Origin: Acidobacteriota bacterium
GTDB lineage: Bacteria > Zixibacteria > MSB-5A5 > GN15 > FEB-12
Reading direction: 5' to 3'
DNA length: 64,000 nucleotides
Assembly: GCA_035529075.1 (NCBI GenBank)
Contig: DATKXK010000015.1
Span: forward strand, 228,893 to 292,892
Part shown: positions 16,992 through 24,433 of the stretch, piece after piece
Layout of the letters: every line of letters starts with the position of its first letter
Position numbering within the stretch: position 1 is the first letter of the stretch
The notes under the pieces: model-generated
What the model was told of the DNA's origin: nothing
The model's input: the letters and a program-made list of their open reading frames with translations, nothing else
The model's database searches: none
Program-made: the position numbers and the translations under genes

Positions 16992-18113
16992 ATGAATCCT
17001 AATGATATATTGAATAAAGTTCTAATAAGCGCAACCAGCAATCTTAAGAAGAGAAGTGTAGCGGATCCGGCTATTGGAAAACGCTTAGAATATGTCTGCA
17101 GATGTATTTCCAACCGTGCTGGCATTAGATTGTTGATGTCTTGTCTTCTTGCAAAGATGCATAAGAAGAACGTCGATCCTCGAAAACCATATACACAAAT
17201 CGGCTCCACTGATTCCTTCTCCGGGCGAACCTATGATGAACGGTACTTGACACATTTCATAAACGAAAATCAACTTCCATGTAATCCGACTACTGCTTTC
17301 TTAACCCCAGCTCTGAGAAACATTGATAGGCCACTAACGACTGATATAGAAATCGTTGGGCGTCCTAGAGAGGTCTACACTTCAACATTACAGCTCTTGC
17401 AAGATGTTCATGTTAAGAGGGTAACAGCTGAGGACCTTCTTACTGATGCGGTAAGGTTCTTGATTCAACTGCGTGACGAAAAGCAACGGCGTATGGAAGA
17501 ATTGGTTCAGGAACTCAAAGAAGGCAAGGGTGCTCTACCCTTATCATCGGAGCACATCGTTATTTTGATTAAGCAACACCTTTCCTGTAAGAACTCAAGC
17601 AGGCTTACTGTCTTGGTAGTCGCGGCTGCCTATAAAGCTGCAAGTTCCCGTATTGGAGAATGGAGTAAACCATTGCTCGCGCATAACGCCGCTGACTTAC
17701 AAACGAAGGCTTTGGGAGACGTTGAAATCTGCCTCGTAGGTGATGAACATGTTGTAACCGCGTACGAGATGAAAATGAAACGCGTGACAGTGGATGACAT
17801 AGATACGGCTCTTCAGAAGATTGCGAGAGCGAAATCCGAAATTCACAACTACGTTTTTATAACAACCGAGGAAATCGACGCTCTAGTAGCAGATTATGCT
17901 TCCAAGTTTTATGAGAAAACCGGCGGGACTGAAATTGCGATTCTTGATTGTATTGGCTTCATCCGCCACTTTCTGCACTTTTTTCATAGACTGCGCGTGG
18001 AATTCCTGGATATATATCAGGAGTTGGTCTTGGGAGAACCGGACTCGGCGATTAGCCAACCGCTAAAGGAGGCTTTTTTGACTCTGCGGAAGGCGGCTGA
18101 ATCTGATGAGTAG
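16992..18113 (+). CDS. Type II restriction endonuclease, SacI family
   Basis: About 373 residues from the ATG at 16992, which has AGGTG just upstream; a GTG two codons earlier is possible. The segment LPCNPTTAFLTPALRNI, the nearby VGRPREVY and the C-terminal ISQPLKEAFLTLRKAAES match my knowledge of the SacI endonuclease family. A PD-(D/E)xK-type catalytic core is visible as GDVEICLVGDEHVVTAYEMKMK-like text at about 17719-17785, with Asp in GDVE and Glu-Lys in YEMK. It should cleave unmethylated DNA at the site protected by the upstream methylase. It overlaps the next gene by 8 bp, so their translation is probably coupled. Confidence 0.88.
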   Translation: MNPNDILNKVLISATSNLKKRSVADPAIGKRLEYVCRCISNRAGIRLLMSCLLAKMHKKNVDPRKPYTQIGSTDSFSGRTYDERYLTHFINENQLPCNPTTAFLTPALRNIDRPLTTDIEIVGRPREVYTSTLQLLQDVHVKRVTAEDLLTDAVRFLIQLRDEKQRRMEELVQELKEGKGALPLSSEHIVILIKQHLSCKNSSRLTVLVVAAAYKAASSRIGEWSKPLLAHNAADLQTKALGDVEICLVGDEHVVTAYEMKMKRVTVDDIDTALQKIARAKSEIHNYVFITTEEIDALVADYASKFYEKTGGTEIAILDCIGFIRHFLHFFHRLRVEFLDIYQELVLGEPDSAISQPLKEAFLTLRKAAESDE

Positions 18114-18729
18114 AAGAGAAAATGTTGCTACACTGTTGGAGAAAGCTAATGACTATCTAAGACAGAATGATCCTGTACTTCGACGTGTCATCATAGATAC
18201 TCTACCTTACACAGTATATCGAAAACGAAGCCATTTTGAATCGCTAGTTCGAATCATTATCGGACAACAATTGTCTACCCGGGCCGCGCGTACGATTTTT
18301 AACCGAGTCAAATTCACTATAGGAAGCCGCTCTTTCAGTACTAAGGTCTTGTCCGGTGTCCAAGATGAATCCTTGCTTAACGCGGGCTTGTCAGCAGCCA
18401 AACTAAGTACGATTCGAAGGTTGATCTCGAGTATAGAATCTGGCAGGCTGGACCTGCGAAGTATGCGCTGGAAAGAGGATAAACAAGTTTCTAAAGAACT
18501 AACTCAGATTAAGGGAATCGGACCATGGTCAGCTCAGATGTATCTCATGTTCGTTTTGAAACGTCTTGATGTTTTTCCTGAAGCCGATACAGGCATACTA
18601 AACGCGATCAGAAGTCTCTACAATGGCAATGGTGCTGCCATCAACGTAAAGAGTATATCCGATAATTGGAGGCCATTTAGAACGATAGCATGCTGGTATC
18701 TGTGGAGGTATCTGGACACTATAGAGTAG
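18106..18729 (+). CDS. HhH-GPD base-excision DNA glycosylase (AlkA-like)
   Basis: 207 residues. The start overlaps the end of the endonuclease gene (ATGAGTAG), so the two are co-translated. The helix-hairpin-helix is at residues 135-147 (IKGIGPWSAQMYL) and the catalytic aspartate is D161 in FPEADTGILNAI, which fits the AlkA-type pattern. The SLVRIIIGQQLSTRAA segment is the conserved early helix of the family. No C-terminal Fe-S cysteines are present, so it is closer to 3-methyladenine glycosylases than to EndoIII or MutY. Role inferred: excision of a damaged or modified base connected with the restriction-modification system, perhaps repair of methylase by-products or attack on modified phage DNA. 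Confidence 0.9.
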   Translation: MSRRENVATLLEKANDYLRQNDPVLRRVIIDTLPYTVYRKRSHFESLVRIIIGQQLSTRAARTIFNRVKFTIGSRSFSTKVLSGVQDESLLNAGLSAAKLSTIRRLISSIESGRLDLRSMRWKEDKQVSKELTQIKGIGPWSAQMYLMFVLKRLDVFPEADTGILNAIRSLYNGNGAAINVKSISDNWRPFRTIACWYLWRYLDTIE

Positions 18730-18805
18730 TAGAATAGCAAATACCGATAGCTAACGTAGGTCGGATCACGCAGTAGCTCACAGCCGCTAGAAACCGCATA
18801 GCCTT

Positions 18806-19069
18806 CTAAAGCTTGGCCTCCAGCACGGTGATTCTATTCTTCGAAGCATGCAAGGCAAGGTTTACTCCGGATTTCTTGCCTGCAGTAGAGCTTCTCTTGT
18901 ACTTGTTGAGCTTTCTGACGCACTCGTCCAGCGCCAAATTGAGTTTTAGCGCCTCATCAAAGCTGATCTTGATGTTTATGACCTTCGTGTTCGAAGTCCA
19001 GCGTGCCTTTGTTGGACTGAACTTGGCTACTTCGCAGGAGCCATAACCAACGGTCTTGTACCTGCCCAC
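18806..19069 (-). CDS. Small hypothetical protein
   Basis: 87 residues with a GTG start at 19069 preceded by a strong AAGGAG at 7-nt spacing, which argues for a real gene. The product is basic and mixed alpha/beta (starting MGRYKTVGYGSCEVAKF), with one cysteine near each third and no signal peptide or membrane helix. The middle (IKISFDEALKLNLALDECVRKLN) looks like a strand followed by an amphipathic helix. Family not recognised. It lies between the restriction-modification cassette and tRNA-Arg, in the opposite direction, and may belong to the same transferred block. Confidence 0.6.
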   Translation of the reverse strand: MGRYKTVGYGSCEVAKFSPTKARWTSNTKVINIKISFDEALKLNLALDECVRKLNKYKRSSTAGKKSGVNLALHASKNRITVLEAKL

Positions 19070-19134
19070 TACGTTCTCCTTCCTTGTATCCCCGTTGTCA
19101 GCCTTGAAGAATAGCCCGCCTGTCGGTCTCTTAA

Positions 19135-19208
19135 TACCCCCGGCAGGATTCGAACCTGCTACCCTCTGCTTAGAAGGCAGATGCTCTATCCGAATGAGCT
19201 ACGGGGGC
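19135..19208 (-). tRNA. tRNA-Arg(TCT)
   Basis: Full cloverleaf on the reverse strand: acceptor GCCCCCG/CGGGGGT, anticodon stem TCTGC/GCAGA with loop CTTCTAA (anticodon TCT), and T-arm GCAGG-TTCGAAT-CCTGC. CCA is not encoded. It borders the AT-rich cassette on the 3' side, a common insertion site, although I found no matching repeat at the far end. Confidence 0.95.
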
Positions 19209-19555
19209 ATTCACTTTCGCCGGTCCGGGCGCACTCAAGCCGCACGTCCGGTCCGCTCCTAAATTAGCCCGTCAGAGCAACCAGGGCAAGATATTTGTCA
19301 CCGGCCCTTTTGTGGGCGAGGGGCAAGAGGCTTGTCCCGTATGCTGCCGCCCGTGGTAAGCGAGGACGTCAGGTAAAGCGAGCGGTCCGGGCCGTGCGCT
19401 CTTGTTGTCCTTCGTATTAGGAAACGACAACATCCGGGTATGGGGGACAGGTGCGCCGCGACGGTCGCGCGGCCTGCAAAAAAGGCCCGCGAACGGGCCT
19501 TGCAAGATCGATATGTCGGTGTCAACCAAAGCGGCTCGATTGTCCGCCGGGCCGC
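19209..19555. other. Gap between tRNA-Arg and the cytochrome operon
   Basis: About 350 bp. It holds the terminator of the cytochrome operon (19478-19500). Overlapping short open frames are present, but none has a credible start or family content. Confidence 0.5.
19478..19500 (-). terminator. Rho-independent terminator of the cytochrome operon
   Basis: On the reverse strand AGGCCCG-TT-CGCGGGCCT forms a hairpin followed by TTTTTT, about 55 bp after the cytochrome stop codon. Confidence 0.85.
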
Positions 19556-20695
19556 TTACCGTGAACTCAGCAGTTCGCCTGGGGGGGCGTCCTCGTGCGT
19601 GCGGCCGTCGTCATGACAGGCCGAGCAGTCCGGCGTCTGGTCGAACTTACGGTCGGCGTGGCAGTCGGTGCAGTCCAGTTCGACGTGGATTTCGTCAAGC
19701 TGCAACCCGGTGACGGCGTGCGCGAAATTCTCCTGGTTCCACCCGGCGTGGCACGCTCCGCAGTTGCTGTTCAGCCGCCCGATCTGCCGCCCGGTGGGGT
19801 GACAGGCCCGGCAGTCGAGTGTCCGGTGATACCGGTTGAGCGGCCAGCCGGTGGAGGCGTGCGAGAAGACCGGCTTTTCTTTCGTGTCGTGGCACTTGCC
19901 GCAGGCGTCGTTAACGTGGCAGTCGTTGCAGATGGCGTGGACTTCCTCCATCGACTTAGCCAGCGTGGCCGGTTTCTGGAGGTCGTGGCAGAAGCCGCAG
20001 TTTTCCTTCTGGTGGCAGTTGGCGCAGTTCAGCCCGAACAGGTGGATGTGCTCCGCGTGGTGGAACGTCACCACCGGCCCCTCGTTGTACGGTGTCCGGT
20101 AGATTTTCGTTTCGGGTTCGGTGATGACGGGGTGCGGGATGCCGATGATGTCGGTCGGGTCGGCCACGGCGGCCATCTCCCGGCCCGCTTCCGGAAGGTG
20201 ACAGAGGACACAGCGGGTTTCATGGCTCCATTCCCGGTGGCAGCTGAGGCACTGGCGATGGTACGCACCCTTGAGGCCGGGCTGGCGCAGGTTGGTCGGG
20301 TTACCCTCACCGCCGTGGCAATCCCGGCAGGGGGGAATCTCTCCGGCGGGCGAATAATGATGACAGGTGGCGCAGTCGCCGCCCATCTCGGCCATTTCGG
20401 CGTGGAGTTTGTGGTTGAAATGGACCGGTTTGAACACATCGGCGATGTCACCGAGAAGCATCGAATCGGGGGCCTCGCTCAACGAGTGCGGGACCACGTT
20501 CTGGGCCATGGTCAGGCTGGGACAGGGTTGCAGGCACATGTCCGACGGGGTCGGCCGCTCGCAGGTGTGGCACTGCAGGCAGTCGAGAGTCGGCTGGACG
20601 GTGTCCTCCGTGTCTGCGGCCAGGGCCACGAGGGGCAGAACGAACGACAGGACAATTGCGGCCCGCCTTATCCGAAGTGGTGCTGCGTTTTTCAT
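19556..20695 (-). CDS. Periplasmic multihaem c-type cytochrome, 13 CXXCH motifs
   Basis: 379 residues with a signal peptide (hydrophobic AAIVLSFVLPLVALAA). I count 13 CXXCH haem sites, from CLQCH near residue 40 to CSACH near the end, with many free histidines as distal ligands. It resembles class III or Hmc-type cytochromes that carry electrons across the periplasm. It is the last gene of a three-gene operon (Fe-S protein, membrane subunit, cytochrome), one base after the membrane subunit gene, so it probably docks on that complex. It could pass electrons between the quinone pool and a soluble or extracellular partner; the partner is not in this window. Confidence 0.92.
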   Translation of the reverse strand: MKNAAPLRIRRAAIVLSFVLPLVALAADTEDTVQPTLDCLQCHTCERPTPSDMCLQPCPSLTMAQNVVPHSLSEAPDSMLLGDIADVFKPVHFNHKLHAEMAEMGGDCATCHHYSPAGEIPPCRDCHGGEGNPTNLRQPGLKGAYHRQCLSCHREWSHETRCVLCHLPEAGREMAAVADPTDIIGIPHPVITEPETKIYRTPYNEGPVVTFHHAEHIHLFGLNCANCHQKENCGFCHDLQKPATLAKSMEEVHAICNDCHVNDACGKCHDTKEKPVFSHASTGWPLNRYHRTLDCRACHPTGRQIGRLNSNCGACHAGWNQENFAHAVTGLQLDEIHVELDCTDCHADRKFDQTPDCSACHDDGRTHEDAPPGELLSSR

Positions 20696-20696
20696 G

Positions 20697-21947
20697 TCAA
20701 CCCCCCACGCGCGTTTGAACGGGTGCGCCGTGTTCGGCGATTTTATCAGCCGGCAACGAGATGACCGGAAACACCATGACGAACACGCGGTAAACCAGTA
20801 TCAATGCGGCGATGAAACCGGTCGTGACGAGTATCTCGTATATGGACGGGAAGTACGACTTCTCCTGGTAGAGCGGTTCGTACGCCACCAGGAAGACGTT
20901 AATGCGGTTGAGGACTATTCCCAGAATCACCAGCGACGCCGCCGTGAACAGCCCGCCGACCGATTGCCGGAAACGCCGCGTCGCCAGCAGGATCAGAGGA
21001 ACAATCACGCCGACCGTTATCTCGATCAGGAACATTATCGACTTTGTCGAGAACTCCAGCACCGACGGCCAGACCTCGCGGATCGTGATGTCGCCGATCC
21101 GGATGGCCAGGTAGACTCCCAGCAGAACCAGCGTGTACCGCGAGATCGACGAGAGCACCGGCAACTCCGGCTTGAGCTTGAACGAACGCGCGGCCAGGAC
21201 GGATTCGAAGATGACCATGGGGAACCCGACCATTATCGCGGACAGCAGAAAGAGAAGGGGTGATATGGGGGTGTACCACAGCGGGTGCATCTTGGTCGGC
21301 ACCAGGATCATGAGCGTGCCCAGGGACGACTGGTGCATGCACGAGAGCACCACGCCGGCGATAATGAACAGCGAGACGAGCCGTCCGAGTGTTCTGTTGG
21401 CAACCTGAAGAAAGGATTCGACCAGCTTGTTGAACAGCGCCAGGACGCCCGGGAGGTTGACCCGTCCCTTGAAGCGTTCCACCACGATGGGTAGGAACTC
21501 GATGTAGAGCACGGTCAGGTAGGTCATGACACAGATGCCGACCTCGAACAGCGCCGAGTTTCCCTGCCACATGCTCGGCAGCACGGGATGCCAGATGTTG
21601 TAGAACCGCCCCAGGTCGACCAGCACGCCAAGGGCCACAAAGGTGTAGCCGAGCATGGCGGTCAGCAGGGCCGGCCGGGTAATGACGTGGTATCTCTCCC
21701 GGTGAAAGACGTCGGCCAGGGCCGCAGACGTAAAGCCGCCGGCCGCCAGCGCCACGCCGCAGGCTACGTCAATGGCAATCCAGATACCCCACCCGTAACC
21801 GTTGTCGAGATTCGTGGCCGCACCCAGCCCGCCTACGAAACGATAGACCAGCGAGCCAATGCCGAGCAGCATGACGCCGAACAGTATCTTCGTCCCGGGA
21901 GTGAAGAACGTGGCCCGCATCGGAACGGGAATCTCGCGTGAACTCAT
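20697..21947 (-). CDS. HybB/NrfD-type quinone-interacting membrane subunit
   Basis: 416 residues, about ten membrane helices. The sequence matches the HybB branch of the NrfD/PsrC family: GYGWGIWIAIDVACGVALAAGGF in the second helix region (21760-21830), then ERYHVITRPALLTAMLGYTF, and a polar loop with CMHQSSLGTLMIL. Proteins of this family exchange electrons with menaquinone or ubiquinone and may pump protons. Its start overlaps the stop of the Fe-S gene by four bases. With its neighbours it resembles the membrane part of hydrogenase-2, Hmc or alternative complex III-type modules; no catalytic hydrogenase or molybdoenzyme gene is adjacent. Confidence 0.9.
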   Translation of the reverse strand: MSSREIPVPMRATFFTPGTKILFGVMLLGIGSLVYRFVGGLGAATNLDNGYGWGIWIAIDVACGVALAAGGFTSAALADVFHRERYHVITRPALLTAMLGYTFVALGVLVDLGRFYNIWHPVLPSMWQGNSALFEVGICVMTYLTVLYIEFLPIVVERFKGRVNLPGVLALFNKLVESFLQVANRTLGRLVSLFIIAGVVLSCMHQSSLGTLMILVPTKMHPLWYTPISPLLFLLSAIMVGFPMVIFESVLAARSFKLKPELPVLSSISRYTLVLLGVYLAIRIGDITIREVWPSVLEFSTKSIMFLIEITVGVIVPLILLATRRFRQSVGGLFTAASLVILGIVLNRINVFLVAYEPLYQEKSYFPSIYEILVTTGFIAALILVYRVFVMVFPVISLPADKIAEHGAPVQTRVGG

Positions 21948-22846
21948 CGCGGGACCTCCTGCTGGTTGTGCTCGTCACGCAGTGAGTGCATGATGAGGCC
22001 GAGAAGCCCGTAGAGTGCTAACGGCGGAACGAACCACTTGAAAATGCCGTGCTGGATCGTCTCGGTTTTCGGGGGGAGCGGGTCCGACGGCAGTTCGGGC
22101 AGTTCGGAGAATTTGAAGTCGATGGGGGAGAGGTACATCCAGCTCGTGCCGCCAACCTCGTGTTCGCCGTATACATGATCGACGTACTTGTCCGGCAGGG
22201 CCTTGATGCGGGCGCGGGCGATGTCGAGCATCTCATGGCGGGTGCCGAAGGTGAGCGCCTCGGTCGGACAGACCGTGACGCAGACGGGCCTGCGACCCTC
22301 GGTTGCCACGCGCTCATGGCAGAACGTGCACTTCCTGACCTCCGGGTCGAGCGGGTTGTCGTATTCGTAGGTCGGGATCTGGAAAGGACACGCGACGATG
22401 CAATAACGGCATCCGATGCACTTCCACGCGTCGTAGGTCACGGCCCCGAGGGGCATCTTCTGCAACGCACCCACGATGCAGGCCGATACGCAGGCCGGGT
22501 AGTTGCAGTGCATGCACTGTGCTTTCATCATGAAGCTCGTCGCCGGGTTGGCCGGGTCGGCATAGCGGTTTACGACCGTGTACGCCTTTGTGCCCGGGCG
22601 GCGGTGTTTCTCGAAGACCGTCTTGTCCTCAAACGAGGCCGCGCTTCGACCGGATTGCGTGTGCTCCTGGTCGCAGGCCAACTCGCACTTCCGGCACCCG
22701 ATACATACCCGCGTGTCAACAAGCACGCTGTAGACCTCTCCGCAATCGATGGGGTATTCATCATCGGAAGCCAGCGCGCTCCCGGTCGAGAGCGTGACCG
22801 CGCCGGCGGCGGCCAGCTTGAAAAAGTCTCGTCTCTTGATGCTCAC
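21944..22846 (-). CDS. Tat-exported 4Fe-4S protein, HybA-like
   Basis: 300 residues, GTG start at 22846 with AAGGT upstream. The N terminus carries a twin-arginine signal (IKRRDFFKLAAAGAV). Four cysteine clusters are visible: CIGCRKCELAC, CMHCNYPACVSAC, CIGCRYCIVAC and CTFCHERV ... CVTVC, enough for four [4Fe-4S] centres. A membrane anchor near the C terminus (FVPPLALYGLLGLIMHSL) is as in HybA. It is the first gene of the operon and would relay electrons between the quinone-reactive subunit and the 13-haem cytochrome or another partner. Its promoter region carries two palindromes (22925-22942 and 23001-23016). Confidence 0.93.
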   Translation of the reverse strand: MSIKRRDFFKLAAAGAVTLSTGSALASDDEYPIDCGEVYSVLVDTRVCIGCRKCELACDQEHTQSGRSAASFEDKTVFEKHRRPGTKAYTVVNRYADPANPATSFMMKAQCMHCNYPACVSACIVGALQKMPLGAVTYDAWKCIGCRYCIVACPFQIPTYEYDNPLDPEVRKCTFCHERVATEGRRPVCVTVCPTEALTFGTRHEMLDIARARIKALPDKYVDHVYGEHEVGGTSWMYLSPIDFKFSELPELPSDPLPPKTETIQHGIFKWFVPPLALYGLLGLIMHSLRDEHNQQEVPR

Positions 22847-22924
22847 TTTACCTTACCTTCTGCTGCGCAGACTTCAACCGTCGGCGGCTGTGCGTGTGAC
22901 GGGGCTACCGTGCTGGGGTGATTA

Positions 22925-22942
22925 TTGTGAAACATTTCACAA
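22925..22942. promoter_or_regulatory. CRP/FNR-type palindromic operator
   Basis: TTGTGAAA-CA-TTTCACAA: 8-bp arms that include the TGTGA-N6-TCACA pattern of CRP-family sites. It lies about 25-40 bp downstream of the predicted transcription start, the usual place for repression. Confidence 0.6.
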
Positions 22943-22972
22943 TCCAGCAACCAAGTACCCACACCAGCAGAG

Positions 22973-23000
22973 AATATATAACCCTCCCCCGTCAAGTCAA
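22973..23000 (-). promoter_or_regulatory. Promoter of the cytochrome operon
   Basis: Reverse-strand TTGACT (22995-23000), 16 bp, TATATT (22973-22978). The 5' leader to the GTG at 22846 would be about 120 nt. Confidence 0.7.
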
Positions 23001-23016
23001 TAGTTATTAGTAACTA
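23001..23016. promoter_or_regulatory. Palindrome abutting the -35 box
   Basis: TAGTTA-TTAG-TAACTA, a perfect 6-bp inverted repeat centred about 43 bp upstream of the predicted start, a position suited to a class II activator. Confidence 0.5.
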
Positions 23017-23167
23017 ATTAGCGCGCCTGTGCCGGTACGCTCCGTGCATGTGTCTGTCAGAAAAGGACTAACAGGTTCATGTGACGCAAGGGTTGTCGGG
23101 TTCGGAACGGCAACAGGGTGCGGGGGGAAGCTACGCTCGAAGCTGGCCTTGACACGTACAATACTCA

Positions 23168-23241
23168 TCGGGGTGAGAGGATTTGAACCTCCGACATCTT
23201 GCTCCCAAAGCAAGCGCGCTACCGGACTGCGCCACACCCCG
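23168..23241 (-). tRNA. tRNA-Pro(TGG)
   Basis: Cloverleaf on the reverse strand: acceptor CGGGGTG/CACCCCG, anticodon loop TTTGGGA (anticodon TGG), T-loop TTCAAAT. CCA is not encoded. Confidence 0.95.
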
Positions 23242-23347
23242 ATTTCGTCGCCTGACAATACGCCACAAGTTTTACAGTGTCAAGTGGTTACTGCCATCCG
23301 AGCGATTCGCCCCGGCGCCGAACCTGGCCGAATCGGCGACATTGACC

Positions 23348-23375
23348 TTGCCATCGACAGGATTTCACTTACATT
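23348..23375 (+). promoter_or_regulatory. Promoter of rlmN
   Basis: TTGCCA (23348-23353), 16 bp, TACATT (23370-23375). The predicted start lies within a few bases of the ATG at 23384, so this message may be leaderless. Confidence 0.5.
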
Positions 23376-23383
23376 TGACCACT

Positions 23384-24412
23384 ATGTCCAGGACAAACCT
23401 CATGGGCTTCACGCGCAGCCAGTTGGAAGAGGTTATGACCTCCCTGGGGGAGAAGCCGTACCGGGGCCGCCAGCTCTTCAAGTGGCTCTACCACACCCGG
23501 CAGCACGATTTCAATCTCATGACCGATCAGTCCCGGGACCTTCGCGAGCGTCTCGTTGCCGCCTATGAAATCCGGCCCATCGAGACGGCTCACCGGGCGA
23601 AGTCGGTTGACGGGACCGAGAAGTTCCTGTTCCGGCTTGACGATGGTCATGGCGTCGAGGCGGTGCTGATTCCGGACAACGGTCGCGGTACGGCCTGCGT
23701 TTCCAGCCAGGCCGGGTGCGCCCTGGGGTGCCGGTTTTGCGCCACCGGGGTGATGGGCTTGCGGCGCAGCCTGACGGTCGGTGAGATCGTCAGCCAGCTT
23801 TTGCTGCTCCGGGACCTGCGGGGAGGCGGCTGCTTTACGAACGTCGTCTTCATGGGCATGGGGGAGCCGCTGCACAACTTTGAGAACATGGTTGAGGCCA
23901 TCGGTATAATCAACGACAGCAGCGGGCTGGCCGTGGCGGCACGGAAGATCACGGTGTCGACCGTGGGCATCGCTCCGAAGATCCGTACGCTTGCCGACAG
24001 TGGCTTGAAGGTCAGGCTGGCCGTTTCGCTCAACGCGGCTACCCAGGAGAAGCGGGCCGAGATCATGCCGCTGGCCCGCAAGTATGGTCTGGACGAATTG
24101 ATGGAGGCGGTGCGGTATTATACGCAGAAGACCGGAACCCGGGTCACGTTTGAATACGTGCTTTTCGACGGCTTCAACGACGGTATCGAGGACGTCGAGG
24201 CGCTGTCCCGGCTGGTCAGAGGGGTACCGTGCAAGATAAACATCCTGGCGTACAATCCGGTGCCGGGGCTTGACTTCAAGCGGCCCGGTGACGACAAGGT
24301 CGACTGGTTCGGCCGCCAGTTATTTCCGCGAGCGCCGGCCGTGACCGTCCGCAAGAGCCGGGGAACCGATATCCAGGCGGCGTGCGGTCAGCTGGCCGGG
24401 CGAATGCAGTGA
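23384..24412 (+). CDS. rlmN: 23S rRNA (adenine2503-C2)-methyltransferase, radical SAM
   Basis: 342 residues from the ATG at 23384, chosen because the following SRTNLMGFTRSQLEEVM fits the family's N terminus; an ATG at 23402 with AGGA upstream is the alternative, and the longer frame would run back into tRNA-Pro. The radical-SAM cluster motif is CALGCRFC (about residues 110-117), and the C-terminal catalytic cysteine lies in GTDIQAACGQL. Family role: methylates A2503 of 23S rRNA and A37 of some tRNAs, affecting translational accuracy. It is followed after 21 bp by a gene for an exported protein, with which it may be co-transcribed. Confidence 0.95.
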   Translation: MSRTNLMGFTRSQLEEVMTSLGEKPYRGRQLFKWLYHTRQHDFNLMTDQSRDLRERLVAAYEIRPIETAHRAKSVDGTEKFLFRLDDGHGVEAVLIPDNGRGTACVSSQAGCALGCRFCATGVMGLRRSLTVGEIVSQLLLLRDLRGGGCFTNVVFMGMGEPLHNFENMVEAIGIINDSSGLAVAARKITVSTVGIAPKIRTLADSGLKVRLAVSLNAATQEKRAEIMPLARKYGLDELMEAVRYYTQKTGTRVTFEYVLFDGFNDGIEDVEALSRLVRGVPCKINILAYNPVPGLDFKRPGDDKVDWFGRQLFPRAPAVTVRKSRGTDIQAACGQLAGRMQ

Positions 24413-24433
24413 GCAGCGTAACAGGAGGAAGAC

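Larger units (their letters stand above)
22847..23167. other. Regulatory region of the cytochrome operon
   Basis: About 320 bp that contains, reading toward the operon, an upstream palindrome (23001-23016), a promoter (22973-23000) and a downstream palindrome (22925-22942). No gene is apparent in it. Confidence 0.65.

Noticed and set aside
15700..19208. Integrative element inserted at tRNA-Arg
   Set aside because: The AT-rich block abuts the tRNA 3' end, but I found no integrase gene and no repeat of the tRNA 3' end at the far border.
19272..19529. Small reverse-strand ORF next to tRNA-Arg
   Set aside because: It spans the terminator of the cytochrome operon and has low-complexity non-coding character.
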